A stretch of 64,000 nucleotides of DNA from CAZLBV01 sp964557845 (GTDB lineage: Bacteria > Acidobacteriota > Aminicenantia > Aminicenantales > Aminicenantaceae). A program made the translations under genes and the position numbers. The notes beneath the pieces were generated by a model. The model saw only the letters and a list, made by a program, of their open reading frames with translations. It made no database searches and was not told where the DNA came from. This document shows positions 26,407-34,894 of this stretch, one piece after another. Each line of letters starts with the position of its first letter. The first letter of the stretch is position 1. The DNA is taken from assembly GCA_964557845.1 (NCBI GenBank), contig CAZLBV010000215.1:1-64000 (forward strand), read 5' to 3'.

Positions 26407-27114
26407 TTAATCAGTTGAATATTCCCTGATCTTTTTGGCGATCTCGTCTGCCACGATTTCAGCACCGGCATCATTGAGATGAACACCATCAATAGTGTAG
26501 TGAAATTTTCTTTTTTCCGCCTCTTCTGCGATCTTGCGTTTTGATCTTGGGAAGGAAAGGCTGAAAAGCAGCTTAGTTATGCTGTTGGGTACATAAGGCG
26601 AGACTGCTTTGCTTTCCAGAAAAAGTGAAAATACTTGCTGAAGATCTATAAAAGCGGCCTGTTTGAACTCCCTGCATATCTCTTCAATTATTTTACTTAT
26701 ATCATTTAACTTCCGGTTCCAAATATTGTTAAGATCCTCACCTATAAAAAGAGGTGAAAGTGTAATGACTTTGGAAGATTTTCCTGTGACAAATTCCATT
26801 AGCTTTTTATAGGTGTCTTCAAACTCCTTATAATCTTTAACCCATGGTTGCCCTCTGAGCTTTTTCAGGATCGGAAAGGTCCAAGAGGTTTTAACAAAAA
26901 CATCATTGACGCCCACCCAGAGGACCGAGAAATCAAAAGGACTTTCCAATGAAGTGGTCTTAAGCCTTTGGTATAAGCTTATTACCGTGTCCCCTCCCTT
27001 TCCGTAATTAAACAGATTATGATTTGGTAATTTATTTGCCAGGGCAGATACATAAGAAGCCCCAGGAAATCCTTGGGTGATGCTGTCTCCGAAGAAGGCT
27101 ATTTTCATGGTCAT
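26407..27114 (-). CDS. SGNH/GDSL-family hydrolase
   Basis: 235 residues. Block I FFGDSITQG has the nucleophile Ser, block II GKGGDTV the oxyanion Gly, block III WVGVNDVF the Asn, and block V DGVHLNDAGA the catalytic Asp-x-x-His. All four SGNH residues are present, so it is probably an active esterase or lipase, of the type that deacetylates sugars or cleaves acyl groups. There is no signal peptide. It stands alone between the porin and protease genes. Confidence 0.88.
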   Translation of the reverse strand: MTMKIAFFGDSITQGFPGASYVSALANKLPNHNLFNYGKGGDTVISLYQRLKTTSLESPFDFSVLWVGVNDVFVKTSWTFPILKKLRGQPWVKDYKEFEDTYKKLMEFVTGKSSKVITLSPLFIGEDLNNIWNRKLNDISKIIEEICREFKQAAFIDLQQVFSLFLESKAVSPYVPNSITKLLFSLSFPRSKRKIAEEAEKRKFHYTIDGVHLNDAGAEIVADEIAKKIREYSTD

Positions 27115-27175
27115 ACACAGAAAATATTTAGCTTACTATGAATCCGTGCTCCCTATCAAAATGTTTTCAACAGAT

Positions 27176-28711
27176 TCAATTGCCCGGCAGTTCCTTTGTT
27201 TTAAAAAAATTCATGGCTTTGGCAATTCTTACTTTTTCTGATTGAACATCCAGAGGAAATACCTGAATTATAAGATCTTCCTCAAGGATCTCCTCCGGCA
27301 TATTGGGATTGGTGTAATTGATAGGTGAGGGGGAATTGGACGTTAGATCGTTTTTGAGAGATTCCGCATCTTCAGTAATTATGGCGATATAGATATTCTC
27401 ATAGTTTAGATATTTTCTTACAGCTTCGTTCACCTGTTCCCGTGTTATTTTGGGCAGCCTTTCCTGTACTTCAGCTAAAAGATCTTCATAGCCGTAATAA
27501 TGAGAATCCATCAGCCAGCCTAATCTTTCACTTAGAGTTTGAGCATAAAGCCGCGTGTAGTTTAAAAGATATGTCCGGGTAAGTTCAAACCTCTCCTGGG
27601 AAATTCCCTCTTCAACCAGGGTTTTTAATTCTCTTAGGGCTTGCCGGATAACAAAGTGCCGGTTGGAATTCGCGAGTGGTCTTATCCAGATTGAGAAATA
27701 CTGCTGCTGGCGGCAGTAGTTCGGAGCAGGAAATTTTCCCCGTCCTTGGACAAAGTGATCTGAATAGGCATAATCCCCATAATTCTGGCCTCTCTCCTCT
27801 CTAATTTTTTGAAAGAGATGGGAGAGGTGCTGCCGGTGTTCTCCAAAATGGGACACAGCGATCCAAAGAGGAAAAAAATCTTCATGAGCCTTAGTAATAG
27901 GGATCGGAAATCCCATTGATATGGCTGTGGCCGGTGTCGGCTTATCAGCAATGCAAATTTCTAAACCTTCAGGTGATCTCTGAGGCGGCAACTCTAAAGG
28001 GGGAGTTTCTTTTTCTGGAAGGATTGAAAAATCCTGAATGATCCTATCTGGGAAATCTGAAGGATATCCTCCAGCTAATCCAACTATAATATTTCCTTGG
28101 ACAAAGTGTTCTTGAAAAAAGGATTTAACCTCATCTAAGGTCATGCTCTTGACACTTTCAACTGTACCTGATTCGGTATGGCCGTAGGGATGATCTTCAT
28201 ACATCATTAGATTTAAGATTTCTTTTCCGAACTGCTCGTCATCATTTCCTGGCAAGGTTTTTTCCAAATAGTTAAGCTGATTGGATTTGATCCTAATGAA
28301 ATCTTCTTCTCGAAATCCGGGATTTAAGAGCATTTCTTTGAAAACTGCGTAGAAATTCTTAAGATTGTCACTGTGGATAGTACTGGAGAAAACAGACATT
28401 TCCTTTCCTAAATTCAAATGAACAGAAGCTGCCATGGGGTAAAATTTTTGACTTATCTCCGGGTAGGACAGCTCTTTACTACCGCCTTCAGCAATCATGC
28501 TTAATGCTAAGGCACAGAGCCCTTCTTTCCCAACCGGATCGTTTGCTGACCCTAACTTTAATAGAATACGAAAATTTATGAGTGGGTTTCCCTGTTCTGG
28601 AAGTAATTCCACCTTTAATTGTTGTGTCGATTTTTCTCCGCAGGAAACCAGCAAATAGGATAATCCGAACAAAACAATAATTATGGAGGTGATCATAAGG
28701 CCGTTTTTCAT
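27176..28711 (-). CDS. M16 protease-like partner subunit (non-catalytic), lipoprotein
   Basis: 511 residues. A lipoprotein signal ends in LSYLLVSCGEKS (Cys about 24). The M16 fold is recognisable, but the position of the HxxEH motif reads LCALALSMIAEGG, so zinc binding is lost. This is the usual pseudo-subunit of heterodimeric M16 proteases, which completes the chamber. Its ATG overlaps the stop of the active-subunit gene by 4 bases. Located in the periplasm, attached to a membrane. Confidence 0.82.
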   Translation of the reverse strand: MKNGLMITSIIIVLFGLSYLLVSCGEKSTQQLKVELLPEQGNPLINFRILLKLGSANDPVGKEGLCALALSMIAEGGSKELSYPEISQKFYPMAASVHLNLGKEMSVFSSTIHSDNLKNFYAVFKEMLLNPGFREEDFIRIKSNQLNYLEKTLPGNDDEQFGKEILNLMMYEDHPYGHTESGTVESVKSMTLDEVKSFFQEHFVQGNIIVGLAGGYPSDFPDRIIQDFSILPEKETPPLELPPQRSPEGLEICIADKPTPATAISMGFPIPITKAHEDFFPLWIAVSHFGEHRQHLSHLFQKIREERGQNYGDYAYSDHFVQGRGKFPAPNYCRQQQYFSIWIRPLANSNRHFVIRQALRELKTLVEEGISQERFELTRTYLLNYTRLYAQTLSERLGWLMDSHYYGYEDLLAEVQERLPKITREQVNEAVRKYLNYENIYIAIITEDAESLKNDLTSNSPSPINYTNPNMPEEILEEDLIIQVFPLDVQSEKVRIAKAMNFFKTKELPGN

Positions 28712-30051
28712 TGATTGTTTCCTCCTGAGAGGGCGGCCACGGTGCTATTTGTGATGGCCAGGTATTTGTTTGCCATATCTTGCAGATCCTGAGGAGTGAT
28801 TTTTTCATACAGATCAAAAAGTTTGTTAACGGTTCCTGGGTCAGCGGTTAAGCTGAGATAGAAAGCCAAGGTACTGGCGATGCCATCTGTCGTTTCCAAA
28901 GATCTGGAGAAGGTGTATTTAAGGTTTGATTTTATATCGGAAAGAACATCGTTGGATATCAGTTCAGTCTTTAAGCTTTTTAGTTCCTTGAAGATTTCAT
29001 CTTCAACCAGGGCCAGGTCTTTATCATCATTTAAAACTGCATTGATGGTGAGAAGGTGTGGATCTCTTCGGTCGGGAAAACTGGCATATAAAGAAACGCA
29101 TTTTTGTTCTGCTATTACCAATTTTTGATAAAGGCGAGATCTTTGCGAAAAAGCAATTTCACCAATGAGGTCGAGGGCGGCCTTATCTATAACTTCATCT
29201 GAATAAGCAGGGCCATGAAATCCGATGGCCAATCTGGGAAGTGTCCTGGTAGGCCATTCATAATGGATTCTTTTCGCTTCGATCTGGTCCGGTTCCTCTG
29301 GAGTTTCCAGAACATACCCGGATTTTTCCCAATCACTGTAATAATTACGAATATATTCCATTAACTGTAAATGATCATAATCACCGGCAACAAGAAGGAT
29401 ACAGTTATCCGGTGCGTAAAAACGTTTCTTATACAGTTGGCTGTATTCATGCTGATTGGGCATATCCTGAATGTCCTCAAGATAACCAATAGTGGTATGT
29501 TTATAAGAGTGTTTTTCAAAGGCATTATCCCTGAGGATTTCATTTATTTTTCGGCTGGGATTGGAGACGCTGGCATAATATTCCCCTTCGATAACAGATG
29601 CTTCTGTTTTTAGCATTTCTTCATCATAGTAGAGGTTGATGAATCTGTCGGCTTCTGTTCTGACTACGCTTTCCAGGTTTTCCCTGCCGGCAAAAATGAT
29701 AAAATATATGGTGTAATCATCGCTGGTATAACCATTTGTTTCTGCACCAAGATGAGTGAGAAAATCATCGTATGCTTCTCTAGGCATTGTTTTGGTACCT
29801 TTGAACATCATGTGTTCAAAAAAGTGGGCAAACCCTGATTTTCCTGGTTCGATCTCGTTTCTCGATCCTGATCTTACGATGGTATAGTAAGCTATGATAT
29901 GAGGATTATTTAGCGGAATAGATACGATTTTCAGTCCATTCTCAAGTTCTTCAAGCTTGTATTCATAAGGGAAAATTTCAGAAGCCTGGAGCAGCACCGG
30001 CACGACTAAGAGAAAAACAAGAATGAGTGTGCAGTGAAGAGATTTTAACAT
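28708..30051 (-). CDS. M16 family zinc protease, catalytic subunit
   Basis: 447 residues with a cleavable signal peptide (to about LLQA). The inverted zinc motif is HFFEH (His76, Glu79, His80), with the third ligand likely in the EASVIEGEYY helix. Insulinase/pitrilysin-type enzymes degrade peptides in a closed chamber made with a partner subunit, encoded immediately downstream. It probably acts in the periplasm on signal peptides or oligopeptides. Confidence 0.92.
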   Translation of the reverse strand: MLKSLHCTLILVFLLVVPVLLQASEIFPYEYKLEELENGLKIVSIPLNNPHIIAYYTIVRSGSRNEIEPGKSGFAHFFEHMMFKGTKTMPREAYDDFLTHLGAETNGYTSDDYTIYFIIFAGRENLESVVRTEADRFINLYYDEEMLKTEASVIEGEYYASVSNPSRKINEILRDNAFEKHSYKHTTIGYLEDIQDMPNQHEYSQLYKKRFYAPDNCILLVAGDYDHLQLMEYIRNYYSDWEKSGYVLETPEEPDQIEAKRIHYEWPTRTLPRLAIGFHGPAYSDEVIDKAALDLIGEIAFSQRSRLYQKLVIAEQKCVSLYASFPDRRDPHLLTINAVLNDDKDLALVEDEIFKELKSLKTELISNDVLSDIKSNLKYTFSRSLETTDGIASTLAFYLSLTADPGTVNKLFDLYEKITPQDLQDMANKYLAITNSTVAALSGGNNQ

Positions 30052-30146
30052 TATTTTTCTCCTACTAAAAAGTAAAGGGCATTTTCTCCTGAAAGGAATA
30101 TATCAAAAAACACTTTTTTAAACAATAAGGCAGACAAATCCCAGGC

Positions 30147-30629
30147 CTATTTTTTTCTTTGATCAAAATTGTCTAACCATCCAATTCGGATATTTTCCTT
30201 CCTGTCTCTGTCCGTATAGGGTTTGATGTCGAGAACCGGTGTGCCGTCGAGCATATCTATGCCTGAGACAGAGATGATATTCTTTTTTATATCCAATAAA
30301 CGGGCTACAGTCATTCCTATCGGATTAGGCCGATGAGGGCTGCGGGTCGCGAACACTCCCCGTTTTTTCCCATCAAAAGGCGGATTAGCGTGTAGTTTAT
30401 CCACTTGTTGGCTATGATGGAAAGCAAAGATCAAGATAATATGAGAAAAACCTTTCAGATCCTTAAGGCCGTTTACATATTCCTCAAGGACTTCGACTTG
30501 ACCAACTATGTCTTCATAACCAGAGGGATCCGTATTCTTTTTAGAGGGGATATCTTCCTTCTTTTTATATTTAGAATGAACGAATCCGATCGGTTTAAAC
30601 TTGAAGTCACCTTGATTTGATTTAATCAT
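30147..30629 (-). CDS. trmO: TrmO-like tRNA (m6t6A37) methyltransferase
   Basis: 160 residues, UPF0066/TsaA beta-barrel. The family marks are IGFVHSKYKKKEDIP, FSHIILIFAFHH, and the active-site block GVFATRSPHRPNPIG. TrmO uses S-adenosylmethionine to N-methylate t6A37 of threonine tRNAs. It ends 8 bases into the preceding IlvE gene on the same strand, so the two are co-transcribed, though functionally unrelated. Confidence 0.9.
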   Translation of the reverse strand: MIKSNQGDFKFKPIGFVHSKYKKKEDIPSKKNTDPSGYEDIVGQVEVLEEYVNGLKDLKGFSHIILIFAFHHSQQVDKLHANPPFDGKKRGVFATRSPHRPNPIGMTVARLLDIKKNIISVSGIDMLDGTPVLDIKPYTDRDRKENIRIGWLDNFDQRKK

Positions 30630-31587
30630 ATATCATTGTCAGCCATTTGTGGAACTTCGGGATCTTGCCTTGAACAACATTAAGGTATGTTTCCCTAATC
30701 TTTTGGGTTAATTCACCGCTTTTTCCGGTTCCGATCTTTATCTCTGATGGATTTTCAGCTTTCTCGGAGCCATCGGTTATCTGAATGATGGGAGTTACTT
30801 CTGCTGCGGTACCACAGAAGAATGCTTCGTCTGCTTCGAACAGCTCATTTTTTGTGATGGGGGCTACTTTCGTCTTAATTCCCATTTCTTCAGCCATCTC
30901 GAGGATGCTGGTACGTGTAATCCCCTCTAATATCGAAGCTGTTCTGTCATTAGTTTTTAATATTCCCTTATGGTAAATAAAAATATTCTCTCCTGGCCCT
31001 TCTGCGACATGTCCTTCCAAATTCAAAAAGAGCGCTTCATCAAACCCCTTCTCCCGCGCTGTCATTCCACAGATGGTAGATTGAACATAAGCTCCCCCTA
31101 ATTTTGCTCCCATGTCGAATTGGCTGTGGTGAATTCTTTTTTGGGGGAGAATATAAACATGAACCCCGGTGACGGCTTTGTCTCCCAAATATGCACCCCA
31201 CTCCCAGGCGGCAACCAGAAGTTCCACCGGACAGAATTTTGGCGTGAGGCCTAAATTCCCGAAGGAGTAGAAAAGAAGCGGCCGGATATAGGCTGCTTTA
31301 AGCTGATTTTCTTTCATTATGGTTTTTATTATGGAAATTATTTCTTCTTTGGAATGCTGTACCTTCATTTTTAAAACAGATGCAGAGTGAAAAAAACGGT
31401 CCATATGCTCAGATAAGCGGAATACAGCCGGCCCTTTCTCTGTCTCATAGGCGCGGATTCCCTCGAAAACAGAAGTCCCATAATGAAGAGTATGGGTAAA
31501 AGGATGGACCGATGCTTTGGAAATTTCGTGGATTTCACCCTGGAACCAATACTTTTTCGCTTTGGGAAAATGGGATGAATCAAACAT
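30622..31587 (-). CDS. ilvE: branched-chain amino-acid aminotransferase
   Basis: 321 residues, class IV PLP fold. It starts with FQGEIHEISKASVHPFTHTL and HYGTSVFEGIRAYE, which are characteristic of IlvE. The Schiff-base lysine is in GAKLGGAYVQS, and EGPGENIFIY and the ILEGITRTSIL turn bind the cofactor phosphate. It interconverts branched-chain amino acids and 2-oxo acids with glutamate. SD GGAGAG before the ATG. Confidence 0.93.
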   Translation of the reverse strand: MFDSSHFPKAKKYWFQGEIHEISKASVHPFTHTLHYGTSVFEGIRAYETEKGPAVFRLSEHMDRFFHSASVLKMKVQHSKEEIISIIKTIMKENQLKAAYIRPLLFYSFGNLGLTPKFCPVELLVAAWEWGAYLGDKAVTGVHVYILPQKRIHHSQFDMGAKLGGAYVQSTICGMTAREKGFDEALFLNLEGHVAEGPGENIFIYHKGILKTNDRTASILEGITRTSILEMAEEMGIKTKVAPITKNELFEADEAFFCGTAAEVTPIIQITDGSEKAENPSEIKIGTGKSGELTQKIRETYLNVVQGKIPKFHKWLTMIYD

Positions 31588-31640
31588 GTTCTCTCCTTTT
31601 TAGTATTTTATTGTTTATTAAAGATTATAAGATCGCATGG

Positions 31641-32153
31641 TTATTCAATGACTGTAAATTCCCACGCACAATAGACATCCGGAGGATGAGGATCAGGAGG
31701 GCAGGTTATACATCTGGTCTGTATTCTGGGATCGATGGTGCGGGCAAAACCGCTGTACTCAACGACCCCTACAGGCTTGCAGGGAAAATCCGGTAATCCC
31801 TTTCTTTTCCTAGCATCCTGGACCCTGCACTTGTTCATCCGGAAAACACAACTGTTTTTCTGGATGTCGATGACCTCCTGGACGTTGATATGGGCATAGA
31901 GCCTGAATTTTAAAGCTTGAATTAAAGCAGGTATACCACCCCCTGGCTGGATATTAAGACGATTCATGATCCTTTTGGCTTCAATGACGGTAAAATCCTC
32001 CCAGGCTGTTTTGTCCAACTCCATCGCTGTTTCCATCCCGAATTTTTTTTCTGCAGCCTGAAACCATAATCCGTCATGGGCCAACCAGTTTTTAGCGGCG
32101 TCTTTAAGAAGTTCCCTTAATTCCTCCTTGGACATATCTTGGATTTCTTTCAT
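31641..32153 (-). CDS. DUF6125-like cytosolic protein
   Basis: 170 residues from the ATG at 32153, set by GGAGA 5 bases upstream; an upstream start would overlap the radical SAM gene. A helical N-terminal half holds NWLAHDGLWFQAAEKKFG and DKTAWEDFTVIEAKRIM, followed by a cysteine-bearing C-terminal half (CVFRMNKCRVQDAR, CITCPPDPHPPDVYC). I assign it to the DUF6125 group by this pattern. Biochemical role unknown; the cysteines could bind metal. It follows the radical SAM gene closely. Confidence 0.5.
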   Translation of the reverse strand: MKEIQDMSKEELRELLKDAAKNWLAHDGLWFQAAEKKFGMETAMELDKTAWEDFTVIEAKRIMNRLNIQPGGGIPALIQALKFRLYAHINVQEVIDIQKNSCVFRMNKCRVQDARKRKGLPDFPCKPVGVVEYSGFARTIDPRIQTRCITCPPDPHPPDVYCAWEFTVIE

Positions 32154-32196
32154 TATTTCTCCTATGACCTGATTTTTATTGTTTACAGAAGTTCTT

Positions 32197-33144
32197 TCAG
32201 ACCGGTTCATAATATTTTAGATTTTTATATATAACGATTTTTATTTTATTTTCTTGCAGGAGAGAATTCAATTCTTTTAGGACCGCGTTTCTATGTTTCC
32301 CAAGGGATGAGGAAATATCTTCAAGAGTGACAGGCCTCCTTTTTACCATATCAAGAATTTGGCTGGCTATATTTTCCTGATAAGGAGGCTGGTCTCCACC
32401 CTGGAATTCTGCGATGATTTCTGCTTTATCACCGAGAAATTTTTGAATTTCTTCTAACCGTGACCTGCTTATCGGTTGAGCTGTAATTTCAGCAGGTGGG
32501 CGAACTACCGTATTGAGATGGATTTTGTCCGGGCGGATTTTTTCTATGACTTTTTTTAATTTTAACAGATGAGTATGTGAGTCATTGACATTTTTGACAA
32601 AAAGGATCTCGAGCCATATTTTACCATTGTATTGCTTTCTGAATTCAATCAAACCTGATAAGATCTCTTTAAGTTCAAGTTTAGGGTGAGGGCGGTTAAT
32701 CTGTAAAAATACATCCTGAGAGGCCGCATCCAATGAAGGAACGACCAGGTCTGCCTTCTTTAAGTCCTGCCTGACTTCTTCTTGAGAAAGGAGAGTACTG
32801 TTAGTTAAAACAGCAACCGGAATATCAGTAAATGCTTTGATATTAGTTATCAATTCTCCAATTATTTTATTGAGAGTGGGTTCTCCTGAACCTGAAAAAG
32901 TAATGTAGTCGATATGGTGCCCAGTTTCGATGGCTTTCTTTATGCCAGCTAGAATTTCTTTTATAGAAAAGTATTTTTTTCTTTCTACAGTCTTTTTAGG
33001 GGTCGTCCCCAACTGGCAGTAGATGCAATCCAAACTGCAGGTTTTATATGGCAAGATATCTATTCCTAAAGAATAACCTAACCTGCGTGAAGGTACTGGT
33101 CCATAAATGAATGTCTTTAGGTTTTTATTTTTAATTTTAGTCAC
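32197..33144 (-). CDS. radical SAM protein (COG0731-like) with C-terminal winged helix
   Basis: 315 residues. YGPVPSRRLGYSLGIDI precedes the cluster motif CSLDCIYCQ (C-x3-C-x2-C), then SGSGEPTLN for SAM binding. This is the pattern of COG0731 Fe-S oxidoreductases, related to wybutosine-type enzymes. The last 65 residues look like a winged helix (LEDISSSLGKHRNAVLKELN), suggesting nucleic-acid binding. It sits between an IscU-like scaffold (82 bases upstream) and the DUF6125 gene. Substrate unknown. Confidence 0.82.
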   Translation of the reverse strand: MTKIKNKNLKTFIYGPVPSRRLGYSLGIDILPYKTCSLDCIYCQLGTTPKKTVERKKYFSIKEILAGIKKAIETGHHIDYITFSGSGEPTLNKIIGELITNIKAFTDIPVAVLTNSTLLSQEEVRQDLKKADLVVPSLDAASQDVFLQINRPHPKLELKEILSGLIEFRKQYNGKIWLEILFVKNVNDSHTHLLKLKKVIEKIRPDKIHLNTVVRPPAEITAQPISRSRLEEIQKFLGDKAEIIAEFQGGDQPPYQENIASQILDMVKRRPVTLEDISSSLGKHRNAVLKELNSLLQENKIKIVIYKNLKYYEPV

Positions 33145-33226
33145 CGGATTTAAATACGGTCTATATATATATCAATGAATCTGAGAAGGGAACGATCATA
33201 GATCTGTTCCACCTCATATTACTTGC

Positions 33227-33697
33227 TTAAATTTTTCTGTATTGTTTTTTCCAGGGTGATTTCTTTTGATAGAGATAATCAGCCAAAGCCCGGCGTAGTG
33301 TTTCCGATGCCAATTGAGCGCAGTGGATGTTTTCTTCGGGAAGCCCTCCCAGCTCTTTCAAAATAACATCGGCACTGATGGAGGCAAGAGCCTGGTTGAA
33401 GGTTTTGTCTCTTGAGAGTTCCGAAACCACACTTCCACAAGCCAAAGTAGCTCCACAACCATCGGTAAGAAAAGTGCATTTGCTTATTCTGTCATCCTGA
33501 AATTTTAAAAAAATTTCCATAGTATCTCCACAGGATCCAGTTACCTTTGCATATCCATCAGGCTGCTCCAGTTTTCCCAGATTAAGAGGATGGAGCCACA
33601 GATTGATAACCTTATCGGTATAGATCTGTCTGGCTTGCTCCATGATCTGCTCCTGAAGCTGCTGCGTTATTTTTTCTAATTCCTCGTCTTTATCCAT
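33227..33697 (-). CDS. NifU/IscU-like Fe-S cluster scaffold protein
   Basis: 156 residues. The three scaffold cysteines are in GSCGDTMEI, DGCGATLACGS and IHCAQLA, with the usual Asp beside the first. It is the N-terminal (IscU) type scaffold with a short helical N-terminal extension (LEKITQQLQEQIMEQ). It assembles Fe-S clusters in the cytoplasm before transfer. No cysteine desulfurase is adjacent. A two-hairpin element lies in its leader, see 33716-33862. Confidence 0.88.
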   Translation of the reverse strand: MDKDEELEKITQQLQEQIMEQARQIYTDKVINLWLHPLNLGKLEQPDGYAKVTGSCGDTMEIFLKFQDDRISKCTFLTDGCGATLACGSVVSELSRDKTFNQALASISADVILKELGGLPEENIHCAQLASETLRRALADYLYQKKSPWKKQYRKI

Positions 33698-33715
33698 TTT
33701 TATTGACTCTTAAAA

Positions 33716-33862
33716 CTTTAGGTTTAAATTAAATATTTAATAATCAGATTTTTAACCTAAAGGCGAGTCGATCTTGGCCCATTTACTGCATTGCGGCGGG
33801 TTCGCAGTGGACAATCACAGCTTCACCCGCTGGCGCCTTGTAACTGGACCAATCTCGACTCG
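33716..33862 (-). promoter_or_regulatory. GC-rich two-hairpin element in the leader of the IscU/NifU-like gene
   Basis: On the minus strand a long imperfect stem comes first: CGAGTCGA (33855-33862) pairs with TCGACTCG (33764-33771), continued inward by ATTGGTCCA against TGGGCCAA with a G-U pair that exists only in the minus-strand RNA. An inner GCGGGT (33796-33801) pairs with ACCCGC (33825-33830). Then CTTTAGGTT (33754-33762) pairs with AACCTAAAG (33716-33724), ending 18 bases before the start codon. It is far more GC-rich than its flanks. The shape suggests an aptamer-plus-switch or a terminator/REP-like repeat; I do not recognise a family. Confidence 0.45.
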
Positions 33863-33989
33863 TGAATAATCCAAATTAATTTAATTCATCATTATAACAA
33901 AAAATAGTGTTTTTATTGAAATGGAATTACAAATAGTTCTAGATGAATATTTCCCATTTAATGGATATATTTCCATCAGTTTGGTTCAC

Positions 33990-34862
33990 TTACTTTTTTT
34001 GTCTCTTTTGCAACTCAGCGGTTATAAAATCCCTCAATTCTTGTATAGAGAATCCATAACTCTTTCTTAATCTGCCCAGGTGGTCAAACTCTGAAACATT
34101 TGCAGGCAATCCCATTCCCTGGATAATGGTTTTTGTGTTTATTCCGGTTTTTAATTCTATGTCTCTTAAACACATCTGCCCTGTGATCACAATGCCGGAT
34201 GTATCTTCCTCCAGCCTTCCATGAACGAGCTTATCTTCATGTTCCTGGGTTTCTTCGTGAAGGTGGACAGCTGGATAACTCTCAGATTTCACCTCAATTT
34301 CTTTTTCTGGTTTCTGCTGGTTATTGGCTGCTCCAGATAAAGACTTTTCCGAGCTCTTACCAGGTACGGATGCTTTTTTTTGCTGTTCGATAATCGAAGG
34401 GGCAGGAGAAGGCACCGGGGCAGGGATCGAAGTCGCAGCCGGCACACTTTGCTCAACAATTCTGGACCTCCCAAATTCTCCGTTTCTTCTTCCATAGTTG
34501 GAATACAAAGGAGAGTCCTTAGGCATGAATGCCCAGATAAAAAAAATGGTAAAAAAAGCAGCTGCTACGGTAAGGCCGATAATTAGAGGGGCCTTATTTT
34601 TAAATAGACGGCGTGACTGCGCTTTAATCCAGCTCCATTCAAGGATCAGATGAATAATGACTAATGCTGTGAATGCTAGGGACAAAATTAGATGAATGTC
34701 GCCCCATTGATGCCGGTGCAGACCTAAAAAATATTTTCCCTGGTCATTGACTGTCGGTCCTTCTGCGAGAAAGAAAGCCATCAGTATTCCTATAACTGCT
34801 ATTCCAAAAAGAAATATGAAAAGAAAAGTATCTACCAGATATTTCCATATGTTTTTATTCAT
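33990..34862 (-). CDS. DUF4405 membrane protein with C-terminal helical domain
   Basis: 290 residues. Three membrane helices (about 9-32, 51-73, 91-112) with conserved histidines in GLHRHQWGDIHLIL and IHLILEW, a pattern seen in DUF4405 proteins that resemble haem-binding cytochrome b cores. A Pro/Ala/Ser-rich linker follows (about 140-210). The C-terminal 65 residues (GQMCLRDIELKTGINTKTII) form a small helical domain. It could carry electrons across the membrane to the cytoplasmic Fe-S ATPases encoded upstream. Role inferred from context. Confidence 0.65.
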   Translation of the reverse strand: MNKNIWKYLVDTFLFIFLFGIAVIGILMAFFLAEGPTVNDQGKYFLGLHRHQWGDIHLILSLAFTALVIIHLILEWSWIKAQSRRLFKNKAPLIIGLTVAAAFFTIFFIWAFMPKDSPLYSNYGRRNGEFGRSRIVEQSVPAATSIPAPVPSPAPSIIEQQKKASVPGKSSEKSLSGAANNQQKPEKEIEVKSESYPAVHLHEETQEHEDKLVHGRLEEDTSGIVITGQMCLRDIELKTGINTKTIIQGMGLPANVSEFDHLGRLRKSYGFSIQELRDFITAELQKRQKK

Positions 34863-34894
34863 GGTGGCCCTCCTTTCATTGTTTTTGTTATCTA

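Noticed and set aside
33762..33862. Integron attC site
   Set aside because: There are long inverted repeats, but the required GTTRRRY/RYYYAAC ends are absent, and no integrase gene is near.
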